DNA of 64,000 nucleotides from Pseudomonadota bacterium (GCA_018241425.1 JAFEDU010000006.1:1-64000); one strand, 5' to 3'. Counted from the stretch's first letter, positions 27,040 through 39,027 are shown. The notes: a model not told the origin generated them from the letters alone. Numbers and translations are program-made.

Positions 27040-28269
27040 ATGGCAGTAGCAAGCGTCGCATCCAAGAGCATCAAGCGTGACATTCCCTTTGCCTGGGAAG
27101 GCCGGGACAAGCGCGGTGCGCGCATCAAGGGCAAGAGCCTCGCGCCCGACGAGCAGACGCTGCGCGCCGAACTGCGCCGCCAGGGCGTGGCCCCCTCCAA
27201 GATCCGCAAGCAGAAGCAGGGCCGCAAGGGCGGCTCGGTCAACGCGGGCGATATCGCCGTTTTCAGCCGTCAGCTCGCTACCATGCTCGCCGCCGGCATC
27301 CCGCTCGTACAGGCGTTCGAAATCGTTGGCAATGGCAACGACAAGCCAGCGATGCAGAAACTGATCCTGGACGTCAAGGCGGACGTCGAGGGCGGCACCT
27401 CGCTGCATGAAGCGCTGGGTAAGCATCCGCTGTACTTCGATGACCTGTACGTGAACCTGGTCGAAGCCGGCGAGCAGGCCGGCGCCCTGGAGTCGCTGCT
27501 GGACAAGGTTGCCACCTACAAGGAGAAAACCGAGGCCCTCAAGAAAAAGGTGAAAAAGGCGCTGTTTTATCCGGCCGCCGTATTGGTGGTGGCCGTTATC
27601 GTGACTGTGGTGCTACTGATCTTCGTCATCCCACAGTTTGATGCGCTGTACAAGGGATTTGGCGCGTCACTGCCCGCCTTCACCCAGTTCGTCATCAACA
27701 TATCGCATGATGTCCAGCACTACGGCTTTTACATGCTAGTGGCGCTCGGCGGCGCGTTTTGGACGTTCTTCTACTTCAAGAAGCGGTCCCGCGCGATGCG
27801 GGAGTTCCTGGATCGCCTCGTACTCAAGATGCCGGTGATTGGACCGATCCTCCACAAAGCCGCGATCGCCCGCTACGCCCGCACGCTGTCGACCATGTTC
27901 GCCGCGGGTGTGCCGCTGGTAGAGGCGCTTGGATCGGTAGCTGGCGCCACCGGTAATATCGTCTACGAAAAGGCGGTTCTGAGGATGAAGGACGAGGTGT
28001 CCACCGGGCAGCGCCTGCAACGCTCGATGGAGTCCACCGGCCTCTTCCCGAATATGGTCAACCAGATGATCGCGGTCGGCGAGGAATCCGGTTCGCTGGA
28101 CGAAATGTCCAGCAAGGTCGCCACCTTCTACGAGGCCGAAGTCGACAACGCGGTGGATGCGATGTCGAGCCTGCTCGAGCCGCTCATCATGGTTGTGCTC
28201 GGCGTGCTCGTCGGCGGTCTCGTCATCGCGATGTACCTGCCGATCTTCAAGCTCGCATCGGTCGTCTGA
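27040..28269 (+). CDS. pilC: Type IV pilus platform protein PilC
   Basis: A 409-residue inner-membrane platform of the GspF/PilC family that couples PilB to pilin polymerisation. It contains two GspF repeats (about 75-200 and 280-400), with G-I-P-L-V-Q-A-F in the first and G-V-P-L-V-E-A-L in the second. Three membrane spans are near 180-205, 225-245 and 380-405. The cytoplasmic N-terminus is basic. It lies between pilB and pilD in the standard order. Confidence 0.96.
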   Translation: MAVASVASKSIKRDIPFAWEGRDKRGARIKGKSLAPDEQTLRAELRRQGVAPSKIRKQKQGRKGGSVNAGDIAVFSRQLATMLAAGIPLVQAFEIVGNGNDKPAMQKLILDVKADVEGGTSLHEALGKHPLYFDDLYVNLVEAGEQAGALESLLDKVATYKEKTEALKKKVKKALFYPAAVLVVAVIVTVVLLIFVIPQFDALYKGFGASLPAFTQFVINISHDVQHYGFYMLVALGGAFWTFFYFKKRSRAMREFLDRLVLKMPVIGPILHKAAIARYARTLSTMFAAGVPLVEALGSVAGATGNIVYEKAVLRMKDEVSTGQRLQRSMESTGLFPNMVNQMIAVGEESGSLDEMSSKVATFYEAEVDNAVDAMSSLLEPLIMVVLGVLVGGLVIAMYLPIFKLASVV

Positions 28270-28341
28270 AGTCTGGCGCTGCGGACGTGCCCCGCGACGG
28301 GGCGCGCCCGCAGCCTCACTTCGCGGGGAGTCCTCGCCCAC

Positions 28342-29241
28342 ATGTCAGCGCTGGCGCTGCTCGCCGACTCCCCCGGCCTGTTCATCGGCACGTGCTTCGT
28401 GCTGGGCCTTGCCATCGGCAGCTTCCTGAATGTCGTCATCTACCGGCTGCCGGTCATGCTGGAGCGCCAGTGGCGCGAGGAATGCGCGGGGCTCGACCGC
28501 GAGTCCACCACCGCGCATGTGAGCTCCGAGCCGCCCTTCAACCTGGTGGTGCCGCGCTCCGCCTGCCCCCACTGCAAAGCCCCGATCGGCGCCCTTGAGA
28601 ACATCCCGGTGCTCTCGTGGCTGGTGCTGCGGGGACGCTGCCGGCATTGCCGGGCACCGATCTCCGCGCGCTACCCGCTGGTGGAATGCCTGACGGGGAT
28701 CCTCAGTGCCGTCGTCGCGTGGCACTTCGGGTACGGCTGGGCTGCCGCCGCCGGCCTGGTGCTCACCTGGTTCCTGATCGCGCTCGCCTGCATCGACATC
28801 GATCACCAGCTGCTGCCGGACTGCCTGACCCTGCCGCTCCTGTGGCTGGGGCTCCTGGTCAGCCTCCTGGGCACACCCGTGCCCGGTGCTGCGATCCCGG
28901 TGACCCTGCCGATCAGCGTGACCGGCGCCATGGGCGGTTACGCCAGTCTCTGGAGCGTCTATCATCTGTTCCGGCTGGTCACCGGGAAGGAAGGCATGGG
29001 TTACGGCGATTTCAAGCTGTTTGCCGCCCTGGGCGCATGGCTCGGCTGGCAGATGCTGCTGCCGGTCATCCTGATCGCCGCCGTGGTCGGGGCCATCACG
29101 GGCATCGTGACCCTGACGCTCAAGCGACAGCACCACGGCACACCCATCCCCTTCGGGCCCTTCCTGGCGGGCGCCGGATGGCTGATGCTGCTCCTCGGAC
29201 CCGGGGTCCTCGGCCGGTACCTGAGCTTCTTCCACTCATGA
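28342..29241 (+). CDS. pilD: Prepilin peptidase / N-methyltransferase PilD
   Basis: A 299-residue bifunctional membrane aspartyl protease that cuts prepilin leaders (PilA here, type II pseudopilins if present) and methylates the new N-terminus. The N-terminal methylase half has two C-x-x-C pairs (C-P-H-C and C-R-H-C) near residues 74 and 97. The peptidase aspartates are in I-D-I-D-H-Q-L-L-P-D and G-M-G-Y-G-D-F-K-L. Eight hydrophobic segments are visible. Its stop overlaps the coaE ATG (ATGA). Confidence 0.96.
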   Translation: MSALALLADSPGLFIGTCFVLGLAIGSFLNVVIYRLPVMLERQWREECAGLDRESTTAHVSSEPPFNLVVPRSACPHCKAPIGALENIPVLSWLVLRGRCRHCRAPISARYPLVECLTGILSAVVAWHFGYGWAAAAGLVLTWFLIALACIDIDHQLLPDCLTLPLLWLGLLVSLLGTPVPGAAIPVTLPISVTGAMGGYASLWSVYHLFRLVTGKEGMGYGDFKLFAALGAWLGWQMLLPVILIAAVVGAITGIVTLTLKRQHHGTPIPFGPFLAGAGWLMLLLGPGVLGRYLSFFHS

Positions 29242-29855
29242 GCACCCGCCCGTTCCGGGTCGGGCTTACCGGAGGCATCGCCAGCGGCAAGTCCACCGCC
29301 GCCAAGTTCTTCGGTGCCCTCGGAGTTCCGATCCTCGACAGCGACCAGATCGCCCGCGACGTGGTCGAGCCCGGCCAGCCGCCGCTGGACCGGCTCGTGG
29401 AACGCTTCGGACCCAGCATCCTGACCCCGGACGGGCACCTCGATCGTCCGGCCCTGCGCAACATTGTGTTCTCCGACCCCAAGGCCCGCGCCGACCTGGA
29501 GGCGCTCACGCACCCGGCGATCGGCGCCGCCATGGAAGCGCGGTCCGCCGAGGCCGGCGGTCCCTACCAGATCCTTGTCATCCCGCTCCTGGTCGAGAAG
29601 AACTTGAGCGCCCACGTCGACCGGGTGCTGGTGGTGGACTGCGACGAGGAGCTGCAGCTGCGCCGGCTGCGCACCCGCGATGGCTCGACTGCCGAGCAGG
29701 CGCAGGCCATCCTCGCGGCGCAGGCGCCGCGGACTGCGCGGCTGAAGGCGGCGGACGATGTGATCACCAACGATGCCGACATGAGCGCGGTCCAGAGCCA
29801 GGTCGCCGCGCTGCACGCGCGTTATCTGGAGCTCGCGGCGCAGCCGCGCACCTGA
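29238..29855 (+). CDS. coaE: Dephospho-CoA kinase
   Basis: A 205-residue P-loop kinase for the last step of coenzyme A synthesis, phosphorylating the 3'-hydroxyl of dephospho-CoA. The N-terminal V-G-L-T-G-G-I-A-S-G-K-S-T is the P-loop, followed by D-S-D-Q-I-A-R-D-V-V (substrate site) and I-P-L-L-V-E-K in the lid region. ATG 29238 overlaps the pilD stop. The pilD-coaE-zapD-yacG order is conserved in gammaproteobacteria. Confidence 0.96.
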   Translation: MSTRPFRVGLTGGIASGKSTAAKFFGALGVPILDSDQIARDVVEPGQPPLDRLVERFGPSILTPDGHLDRPALRNIVFSDPKARADLEALTHPAIGAAMEARSAEAGGPYQILVIPLLVEKNLSAHVDRVLVVDCDEELQLRRLRTRDGSTAEQAQAILAAQAPRTARLKAADDVITNDADMSAVQSQVAALHARYLELAAQPRT

Positions 29856-29931
29856 ATTCCCCTGTCGCCTCGGGGCGTCAGCCCATCGGCGCCGTTTACG
29901 GACGGCGCGCGCGTCAAGCACAATACGCACC

Positions 29932-30750
29932 ATGAGTGAGTCGCCACTGGCCGCGGCCGGGTTTGCCCCGGCGGCCGAGCCGCAGCCCGAGACGCTGATC
30001 TTCGAGCAGCCGCTGAACGAGCGCATGCGCACGTTCCTGCGCCTGGACTTCCTGTACAACCAGGCCCTCTATCACAGCGAGATGGCGAGCCCCTGGGGCA
30101 GCCGGGCGGCGATGGCGAGCCTCATCGACATCCTCGCGATCACCACCCGCGGCGACGTGCGTTCCGATGTGCTCAAAGAGCTCGAGAGCCAGCTCACGGC
30201 GCTGAACGAGTTCGCGAGCAATCCCGGGGTCGACGGATCACGCCTCAAGTCCCTTGTCGGTAACCTTACCGGCCTGCGCGAGGAGCTCATGAAGGCCGGC
30301 TCGGCCTTCCTGCAGCCGCTGCGCGACTCGGAGTTCGTAAGCGCCATCAAGCATCGCAGCGCCATCCCCGGCGGCACCTGCGAGTTCGACCTGCCGGACT
30401 ACTACTTCTGGCTGTCGCAGTCCGACGAGACGCGCCTTCGGACCTTCAACCAGTGGCTGGGTCTCCTGCGGCCGCTGTGCGATGCCGTGGCCGAGCTCCT
30501 GTGGCTCACCCGCCAGAACGGCCGCAACCGCCGGGAGGTCGCCAAGGGCGGCACCTTCACCATCACGTTCGATCGCGATCATCCGCTGCAGCTGATCCGG
30601 GTGCTCCTGCCCGCCTCCGCCGGCCTCTATCCGGAGATCAGCGGCAGCCACCATCGCTGCAGCGTGCGGTTCCTGAGCTGGAACGGCATCGCCGCCCGCC
30701 CGACCCAGGCGGAGTCGGACGTGAGCTTCACACTCAGCTGTTGCGCCTGA
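29932..30750 (+). CDS. zapD: Cell division protein ZapD
   Basis: A 272-residue FtsZ-binding protein that bundles protofilaments and stabilises the Z-ring. The family region begins F-E-Q-P-L-N-E-R-M-R-T-F-L-R-L-D-F-L near residue 24, preceded here by an extra Ala/Pro-rich lead of about 20 residues. The C-terminal beta domain includes C-E-F-D-L-P-D-Y and H-H-R-C-S-V-R-F. It sits 76 bases after coaE and 16 before yacG. Confidence 0.94.
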   Translation: MSESPLAAAGFAPAAEPQPETLIFEQPLNERMRTFLRLDFLYNQALYHSEMASPWGSRAAMASLIDILAITTRGDVRSDVLKELESQLTALNEFASNPGVDGSRLKSLVGNLTGLREELMKAGSAFLQPLRDSEFVSAIKHRSAIPGGTCEFDLPDYYFWLSQSDETRLRTFNQWLGLLRPLCDAVAELLWLTRQNGRNRREVAKGGTFTITFDRDHPLQLIRVLLPASAGLYPEISGSHHRCSVRFLSWNGIAARPTQAESDVSFTLSCCA

Positions 30751-30766
30751 GGGCTCCCGGCTCGCC

Positions 30767-30955
30767 ATGCCGACGCAGATCGCCTGCCCGACCTGCAAAC
30801 GCCTGGTCGACTGGTCTTCCAATCCGTACCGCCCGTTCTGCAGCGAGCGCTGCCGGCTGATCGACCTGGGCGCGTGGCTGAACGGCCAGCGCGCAATCCC
30901 GGGCGAGCCGCTCGGGACCGACTCGCCGGATGAGTCTCCTCCCGAGGAGTCTTAA
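30767..30955 (+). CDS. yacG: DNA gyrase inhibitor YacG
   Basis: A 62-residue zinc protein. The four cysteines are in I-A-C-P-T-C-K and P-F-C-S-E-R-C-R-L-I-D-L-G-A-W, the exact family pattern. In E. coli YacG binds GyrB and blocks gyrase. It follows zapD and is followed 6 bases later by the tfpZ-like gene. Confidence 0.94.
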   Translation: MPTQIACPTCKRLVDWSSNPYRPFCSERCRLIDLGAWLNGQRAIPGEPLGTDSPDESPPEES

Positions 30956-30961
30956 ACGACC

Positions 30962-31723
30962 ATGCGATTTCGGCTGAAGGCGTTCGGCTGGCACCTCACT
31001 GCCAGTGCCACGGCGCTCACCCTGGTGCTCGGCGGCCTCTACCTCGGCTGGTACCACTGGCCGGGGTGGTACCTCACCTCCGTGGTGCGGGTGCTCCTGA
31101 TCCTGTGCAGCGTGGACCTGGTCCTGGGGCCGACGCTCACCCTCATCATCGCGAACCCTGGCAAGCCGCGCCGCGAGCTGGCCCGCGACATCGCCATCAT
31201 CGGCACGGTGCAGCTGATCGCGCTGATCTACGGCGCCTGGACGCTGTGGCAGGGACGACCGCTCTACTACACCTTCTCGGCGGACCGCCTCGAGACCGTG
31301 CAGGCCTCCGACATCGACTCCAAGGAGGCCGCGCTCGCCCGGCAGCAAAACCCCGGCTTAGCGCCGCACTGGTACAGCACCGTGCGCTGGGTCTGGGCGC
31401 CGCTGCCGGATGACCCGGAGGAAGCCGCCAGTATCGTCAAGCATGCAACGCTGAGTGGCGGCCCGGATATCATCGACATGCCGCGCTACTTCAAGACCTG
31501 GAATGCGGGCCTGCCGAAACTCAAGGAGCGCCTGCAACCGCTTGCCGAGATCAAGTACTTCTCCAAGCCGGAGAGGGCGCTCCTCGAATCGCGCATGCGC
31601 CAGCGCAACCTCGACCCCACGGCCAGCGACACGCTCGTCATGTGGGGCGGAACCACCATGCGGCTGCTCGCGGTGTTCGATCCCAAGACCCTGAAGCTCG
31701 TCGCGCTCATCAGGCCCGACTGA
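30962..31723 (+). CDS. TfpX/TfpZ-family type IV pilin accessory protein
   Basis: A 253-residue membrane protein of the TfpX/TfpZ group, which in Pseudomonas and relatives aids assembly or stability of particular pilin types, usually from a gene next to pilA. Four hydrophobic segments occur at about residues 10-32, 38-62, 76-95 and near the end. The conserved start is M-R-F-R-L-K-A-F-G-W-H-L, with D-L-V-L-G-P-T-L-T-L-I in the second span. It lies about 6 kb from pilA, six bases after yacG, so here it is driven with the pilBCD-coaE-zapD set and not with pilA. Confidence 0.83.
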   Translation: MRFRLKAFGWHLTASATALTLVLGGLYLGWYHWPGWYLTSVVRVLLILCSVDLVLGPTLTLIIANPGKPRRELARDIAIIGTVQLIALIYGAWTLWQGRPLYYTFSADRLETVQASDIDSKEAALARQQNPGLAPHWYSTVRWVWAPLPDDPEEAASIVKHATLSGGPDIIDMPRYFKTWNAGLPKLKERLQPLAEIKYFSKPERALLESRMRQRNLDPTASDTLVMWGGTTMRLLAVFDPKTLKLVALIRPD

Positions 31724-31738
31724 GCAGCCGAAAGAGGC

Positions 31739-33979
31739 TCAGGGTGCCGTGGGCTGCACGGCGAGGTAGCGCGCCGCGAAGGCGAGCTGGTCGGCGTAGT
31801 CCTCCACCTGCATCCACACCGGCTTGCCCGCCCCGTGGCCGGCGCGGGTCTCGATGCGGATCAGGATCGGGTTCGGGCATACCTGGGCGGCCTGCAGTGC
31901 GGCGGCGAACTTGTAGCTGTGCCACGGCACCACCCGGTCGTCGTGGTCCGCCGTGGTGATGAGCGTGGGCGGGTAGCACACGCCCTTCTTCACGTTTTGT
32001 ACCGGCGAGTAGGCGTACAGCGCGCGGAACTGCTCCGGGTCCTCGGAGAGCCCGAAGTCCGAGGACCACTGCCGGGCGTTGGCACTCGCGGTCTGGTAGC
32101 GCAGCATGTCGAGCACCCCGACCGCCGGGAGCGCGACGGCGAACAGGTCCGGGCGCTGCGTCAGCACGGCACCTACGAGCAGGCCGCCGTTGCTGCGCCC
32201 GTGGATGCCGAGCCGCGCGCTGCGCGTGTAGTGCTCGTGGATCAGGTACTGGGCGGCGGCGATGAAGTCATCGAACACGTTCTGCTTATGGGCGAGCGTG
32301 CCGGCCTGGTGCCAGGCCTCCCCGTACTCCCCGCCCCCGCGCAGGTTGGCCTCCGCGAACACCCCGCCGGCCTCCAGCCACGCCTGCACCTGCGGCCGGT
32401 AGGTCGGGGTGGCGGAGATGTTGAACCCGCCGTAGCCGTAGAGGAGCACCGGGTTGTCCCCGTTCCTGGCGAGGTCGCGGCGGTGGGTGATGTACATCGG
32501 CACCCGCGTGCCATCCTTGCTCCCGAAGAACACCTGCTCGGTCACGAAGTCGCCGCTGAACTTCGGCACCTTGGGCTCGCGCCACAGCGTCGCCGTCACG
32601 CTGTCGACGTCGAGGCGGTAGATGCGGCGCGGCGTCAGGTAGTCGGTATAGGAGAAGAAGGTCTCGTGGCTGTCGGCCTCGCCGCGCAGCCCGTCGATCC
32701 CGCCCAGTCCCGGCAGCGGCACGGTGCCGGCGAGCTGGCCGTCGTGCCCGAAGACCTTCGCCACCCCGTGCGCATCCTCGACGTAGCGCACCAGGAACCG
32801 GTGGCCCACGTAGGTCGCCTCCTCGAGGGCACTGGTGCCCTCGGGCACCACGGTGCGGCGCCGGCTGCCGTCGTGCGCGTCGACCGCGATCACGCGCCCG
32901 AGCGGGGCATTGTGGGTCGTCTGGAAGTAGATCTCGTCGCCGTCGCTGCCGATGAAGGTGTAGAGCGCATCCCACCCCATGAGCAGCGGCTGTGCGACCG
33001 GGCTCCCCTGGCGCAGGTCCATGACGAGCACGCCGTTCTTCTCGTAGCCCTCGACCTGCGTGATCACGAGGTAGCGGCCATCCTCGGTCAGGCGCGCCTC
33101 GGGGATGCGCGTCGGGTGATCGGTGACGGCGTAGACCAGGCGGTCCTGGTCCTGAGAGGTACCGAGCTTGTGGAAGTACACCGACGGCCGTCCCGCATCG
33201 TCGCCGCGGCCGGTCGCGGCCGCAGGATACCGGCTGTAGTAGACGCCCGAGCCATCGTGCGCCCAGGACAGGCGCCAGAACTTCGTGTAGCGCAGCTCGT
33301 CCGTAAGGTCGGTACCGTCGCTCACGCGCCGGAACTTCCAGACCTGCCAGTCGGTGCCGCCGTCGGAGTAGGCATAGGCGAGGAGATTCCCCTCGCGCGA
33401 GGGCACGAAGTCCGACAGCGCCACGGTCGCATCGGCCCGCGCCGCATTCGGATCCAGCAGCACCCGGCCCTGCTCCCCGAGCGCCCCGGTGACGTACAGC
33501 ACGCTCTGGTTCTGGGAGCCGTCGTTGTGCAGGTAGAAATAGTGGCTGCCGCGATGCACCGGCAGGTCGTAGCGCTCGTAGGTCCACAGCTGCGTCAGGC
33601 GCTCCTTGAACCAGGCGCGCGCGGGCAACGCCTCGAGCTGCGGGCGGGTGATCTCGTTCTCGGAGATGACCCACTGGTGGACCTGCGGGGAGTCCAGGCT
33701 CTCCATCCAGCGGTAGGGATCGGCGACCTTGGTGCCGAAGTAGTCATCGGTGACGGCGACGCGGGCCGTGATCGGGTAGACCGGCGCGTTGACCGCCGAG
33801 GGCAGCCCGACCGCCGTGTCGGTCACGGTGCGCATCGGCTTGCCGCCCGGGCCGGGGCCCGGAATCGTGTCGTCATGCTCGACGCCGACCAGGCGCGTGG
33901 CACAGGCGGCGATGAAGAGGATGACCAGGGACAGGGCGAGCGCACGGGGTGCGCCACCGGTTGCGGTGGGGTTTTTCAC
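31739..33979 (-). CDS. Prolyl oligopeptidase family (S9A) lipoprotein
   Basis: A 746-residue serine peptidase. The N-terminal seven-bladed propeller (about 70-480) gates a C-terminal alpha/beta-hydrolase domain with the nucleophile in G-R-S-N-G-G, Asp in A-D-H-D-D-R-V-V-P and His in R-A-G-H-G-A-G. It should cut short peptides after proline. From GTG 33979 the N-terminus is a signal peptide ending I-A-A-C (Cys26), a lipobox, so it is probably anchored in a membrane facing the periplasm. The frame to 34030 has no better start. It converges on the tfpZ-like gene. Confidence 0.9.
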   Translation of the reverse strand: MKNPTATGGAPRALALSLVILFIAACATRLVGVEHDDTIPGPGPGGKPMRTVTDTAVGLPSAVNAPVYPITARVAVTDDYFGTKVADPYRWMESLDSPQVHQWVISENEITRPQLEALPARAWFKERLTQLWTYERYDLPVHRGSHYFYLHNDGSQNQSVLYVTGALGEQGRVLLDPNAARADATVALSDFVPSREGNLLAYAYSDGGTDWQVWKFRRVSDGTDLTDELRYTKFWRLSWAHDGSGVYYSRYPAAATGRGDDAGRPSVYFHKLGTSQDQDRLVYAVTDHPTRIPEARLTEDGRYLVITQVEGYEKNGVLVMDLRQGSPVAQPLLMGWDALYTFIGSDGDEIYFQTTHNAPLGRVIAVDAHDGSRRRTVVPEGTSALEEATYVGHRFLVRYVEDAHGVAKVFGHDGQLAGTVPLPGLGGIDGLRGEADSHETFFSYTDYLTPRRIYRLDVDSVTATLWREPKVPKFSGDFVTEQVFFGSKDGTRVPMYITHRRDLARNGDNPVLLYGYGGFNISATPTYRPQVQAWLEAGGVFAEANLRGGGEYGEAWHQAGTLAHKQNVFDDFIAAAQYLIHEHYTRSARLGIHGRSNGGLLVGAVLTQRPDLFAVALPAVGVLDMLRYQTASANARQWSSDFGLSEDPEQFRALYAYSPVQNVKKGVCYPPTLITTADHDDRVVPWHSYKFAAALQAAQVCPNPILIRIETRAGHGAGKPVWMQVEDYADQLAFAARYLAVQPTAP

Positions 33980-34051
33980 GCCCGGGAGTCTAGCAAGCCG
34001 CGCCCGGGCGCCGGTGATTGAGCGCCGCACCGGCCGCCGGGGCGTGAGGAT

Positions 34052-34456
34052 TTAAGGAAACTTGATCTTGCCGCCGCCCACGGGACCGGCGCCCGGGCCG
34101 GGGCCTACCCCACTGCCGACCTCGGGGACCACGATGCGCGAGGCCTGCTCGCGGCGCATCTCGCGCGCCTCGTCGATGGCCTGCTCGAGCGCCTGCTTCA
34201 CCCCGTCGGGGAACTTGGTGAGCGCCTCCTCGAGCGTCTTCGCCTCGATCTCGAACCCGAGCGGCAGCACACCCGCCGGGGTGAGCAGCTGGGTCTGGCC
34301 CGAGAACAGCACGGCACGTGCGGCATCGGTCGCGCCGTCACGGGTGACGGGCGTGAGCCTGCGGATGCTGCCGGCGCGACGGTCGGTGAACACGTCCTCG
34401 CGGTACAGGTTGTCGGTGTCCAGGGCAATGTCGGGAAGGTCGTTCGGGCCGGCCAT
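34052..34456 (-). CDS. Hypothetical protein with Gly/Pro-rich C-terminus
   Basis: A 134-residue protein I do not recognise. Residues 1-110 look soluble and ordered: an acidic start (N-D-L-P-D-I-A-L-D-T-D-N-L-Y), a strand-rich middle with F-S-G-Q-T-Q-L-L-T-P-A-G, and a helix with E-A-L-T-K-F-P-D-G-V-K-Q-A-L-E-Q-A. Residues 112-134 are a Gly/Pro/Val linker ending G-G-G-K-I-K-F-P. There is no signal peptide or membrane span. Codon use is like its neighbours. It lies between the peptidase and mutT on the same strand with about 70-80-base gaps. Its role is unknown. Confidence 0.7.
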   Translation of the reverse strand: MAGPNDLPDIALDTDNLYREDVFTDRRAGSIRRLTPVTRDGATDAARAVLFSGQTQLLTPAGVLPLGFEIEAKTLEEALTKFPDGVKQALEQAIDEAREMRREQASRIVVPEVGSGVGPGPGAGPVGGGKIKFP

Positions 34457-34534
34457 CGGTCTTACTTTCAGCGCTTGGGGTTCGCAGAGGATTGTACACC
34501 CCCCTCCATGGGAGCCCGGCGGCCATTCCTCAAG

Positions 34535-34930
34535 TCAGGACCGCCGCATGAGAGCCTCGATGAAGGGCCGGTCCGCCTCCAGGACGTCCTCCCCGGGGAG
34601 GTCGCGGGGGGCGACCCACTTCAGCGCCTGTCCCTCGCGCGAGACGGCCACCCCGGCGTAGCGCCCGATGATCCACAGCGAGAGCTCGACGCGGCGCTCC
34701 GGGTACTCGTGGGTGAGGCGCATGAACGGCCGGGCATCCAGCACCTCGATGCCGATCTCCTCGGCCAGCTCGCGCGCGAGCGCGGCGGCCTCGGTCTCCC
34801 CGGCGGCGACCTTGCCGCCCGGGAACTCCCAGCGTCCGGCCTGGGGCTTGCCCTGCGGCCGCTGCGCGATGAGGACGCGCCCGGAAGTGTCATAGAGGGC
34901 CGCGGCGACGACCAGGATGGAGGCAGTCAC
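34535..34930 (-). CDS. mutT: Nudix hydrolase MutT (8-oxo-dGTP diphosphatase)
   Basis: A 131-residue sanitising enzyme that hydrolyses 8-oxo-dGTP. The Nudix box G-G-K-V-A-A-G-E-T-E-A-A-A-L-A-R-E-L-A-E ... E-I-G matches G-x5-E-x7-R-E-U-x-E-E-x-G-U. The opening V-V-A-A-A-L and R-P-Q-G-K-P-Q-A-G-R-W-E-F-P are typical of MutT. GTG 34930 is the start. It lies 42 bases after secA, the usual secA-mutT pair. Confidence 0.93.
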   Translation of the reverse strand: MTASILVVAAALYDTSGRVLIAQRPQGKPQAGRWEFPGGKVAAGETEAAALARELAEEIGIEVLDARPFMRLTHEYPERRVELSLWIIGRYAGVAVSREGQALKWVAPRDLPGEDVLEADRPFIEALMRRS

Positions 34931-34972
34931 GATGGGCCCTCGGTAAAGCCGCGCGGCGGCCGGAGGCGGCGC

Positions 34973-37765
<2,793 letters not shown>

Positions 37766-37897
37766 AAATTACTTGCCAGACAAATACTTACAGCGTCCGG
37801 CGGCCTTCAAGAGCGCGGTATTGTACGCAATAGACGTGGCCAACGCCCAATTGGTTCGCGGGCAGTCCGATTCAAGGGGAAACCGGGTTTTTTGGGC

Positions 37898-38815
37898 CTA
37901 GCGCCCGATGAAGGACAGCGGATCGACCGGGCGGCCGTTGCGCAGGACCTCGAAGTGCACGTGGGGCCCGGTGGAGCGGCCGGTCGAGCCCATGAGCCCG
38001 ATCGGGTCGCCGCGCTTGACGGTCTCCCCGACGGTGACCAGGGTCTTCTCGTTGTGCCCGTAGCGGGTCACGTAGCCGTCGCCGTGGTTGATCTCGATGA
38101 GCTTGCCGAAGCCGGAGCGCTCGCCCGCCCAGGTGATGACGCCGGCGGCCACCGCCACGACGGTCTCGCCCTTGGTGCCGGCGAAGTCCACGCCCTTGTG
38201 GAAGGTCTCCTCGCCGTCGAAGGGATCCTCGCGCTCGCCGAAGTAGGAGGAGATGAAGCCGTTCTCCACCGGGCGTCCTTCCGGGTGGATCTCCTTCTTC
38301 AGTTCCTGGCTCAGGATCACGTTCTCGAGCGCCGAGAGCTGCGACTCGCGCAGGTCGACGCGCTTGTCCAGGCGGTCGAGCATGGCCGTGAGGTCGGGGA
38401 TCTGCGCGCTCACCCCGCCGCCCTCGCCCGCACCGCCCCGCGGGGGGTCGCGATCGAAGTTGAATTCGCGGCTGTCGATGTCCGCCATCTCGGTCAGGTG
38501 CTTGCCCAGGGCGTCGAGCCGGATCACGTGGGCGTTGATCTCGCCCAGGCGCATGGCCATTGCATCGACCTTGAGCTGCAGCTGCTGTTTGAGCTCGGCG
38601 ATCTGCGCCTTCTGCTGGGCCAGCATGTCCCCGACCCGCACCGGGTCGGTCAGCGTGAGCCCGTCGTGGTTGCCGCGGCCGAGCTGCACGCCGAGCATGA
38701 AAGCACTGCCCAGGACCACGAACACGAAGCCCGCGATCAGCGTTATGGTAAGTGGATGGGCGAGGTTCAACTGCCTCGCCTTTCCCTCACGCTTGGACAG
38801 GAAAATGACGTTCAT
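37898..38815 (-). CDS. M23-family peptidoglycan endopeptidase
   Basis: A 305-residue membrane-anchored protein. Residues 1-20 are basic, 22-45 form a membrane helix, and about 65-170 form a coiled coil. The LytM/M23 domain (about 185-300) has the zinc ligands in F-H-K-G-V-D-F and H-V-H-F-E, both present, so it should be an active endopeptidase on peptide cross-links. Its place between secA and dciA in the lpxC-secA stretch is the same as in Xanthomonas-type genomes (recalled gene order). Confidence 0.92.
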   Translation of the reverse strand: MNVIFLSKREGKARQLNLAHPLTITLIAGFVFVVLGSAFMLGVQLGRGNHDGLTLTDPVRVGDMLAQQKAQIAELKQQLQLKVDAMAMRLGEINAHVIRLDALGKHLTEMADIDSREFNFDRDPPRGGAGEGGGVSAQIPDLTAMLDRLDKRVDLRESQLSALENVILSQELKKEIHPEGRPVENGFISSYFGEREDPFDGEETFHKGVDFAGTKGETVVAVAAGVITWAGERSGFGKLIEINHGDGYVTRYGHNEKTLVTVGETVKRGDPIGLMGSTGRSTGPHVHFEVLRNGRPVDPLSFIGR

Positions 38816-39027
38816 GCCAAAACCGAGCGGCTTACGATTCCGATTCCACTAGCACGAACCGGCAACGCAAGCGACTGCATGAACCGGAGCCGGACCTGAA
38901 AGGCCCTGTTTTCGTTCAGGAAACCTGTACGATGCTGGCAACCCCGCTGTCATGGCTCCTCGCTTTAGACCGGTGGCTTTGCGTCCCCGCCTTTCGGCGG
39001 GTTTGCTCTTAACGCAGCTGAAACAAT

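Noticed and set aside
31835..34021. 728-residue open frame opposite the prolyl oligopeptidase
   Set aside because: Shadow of a gene with all three catalytic residues; no recognisable domain.
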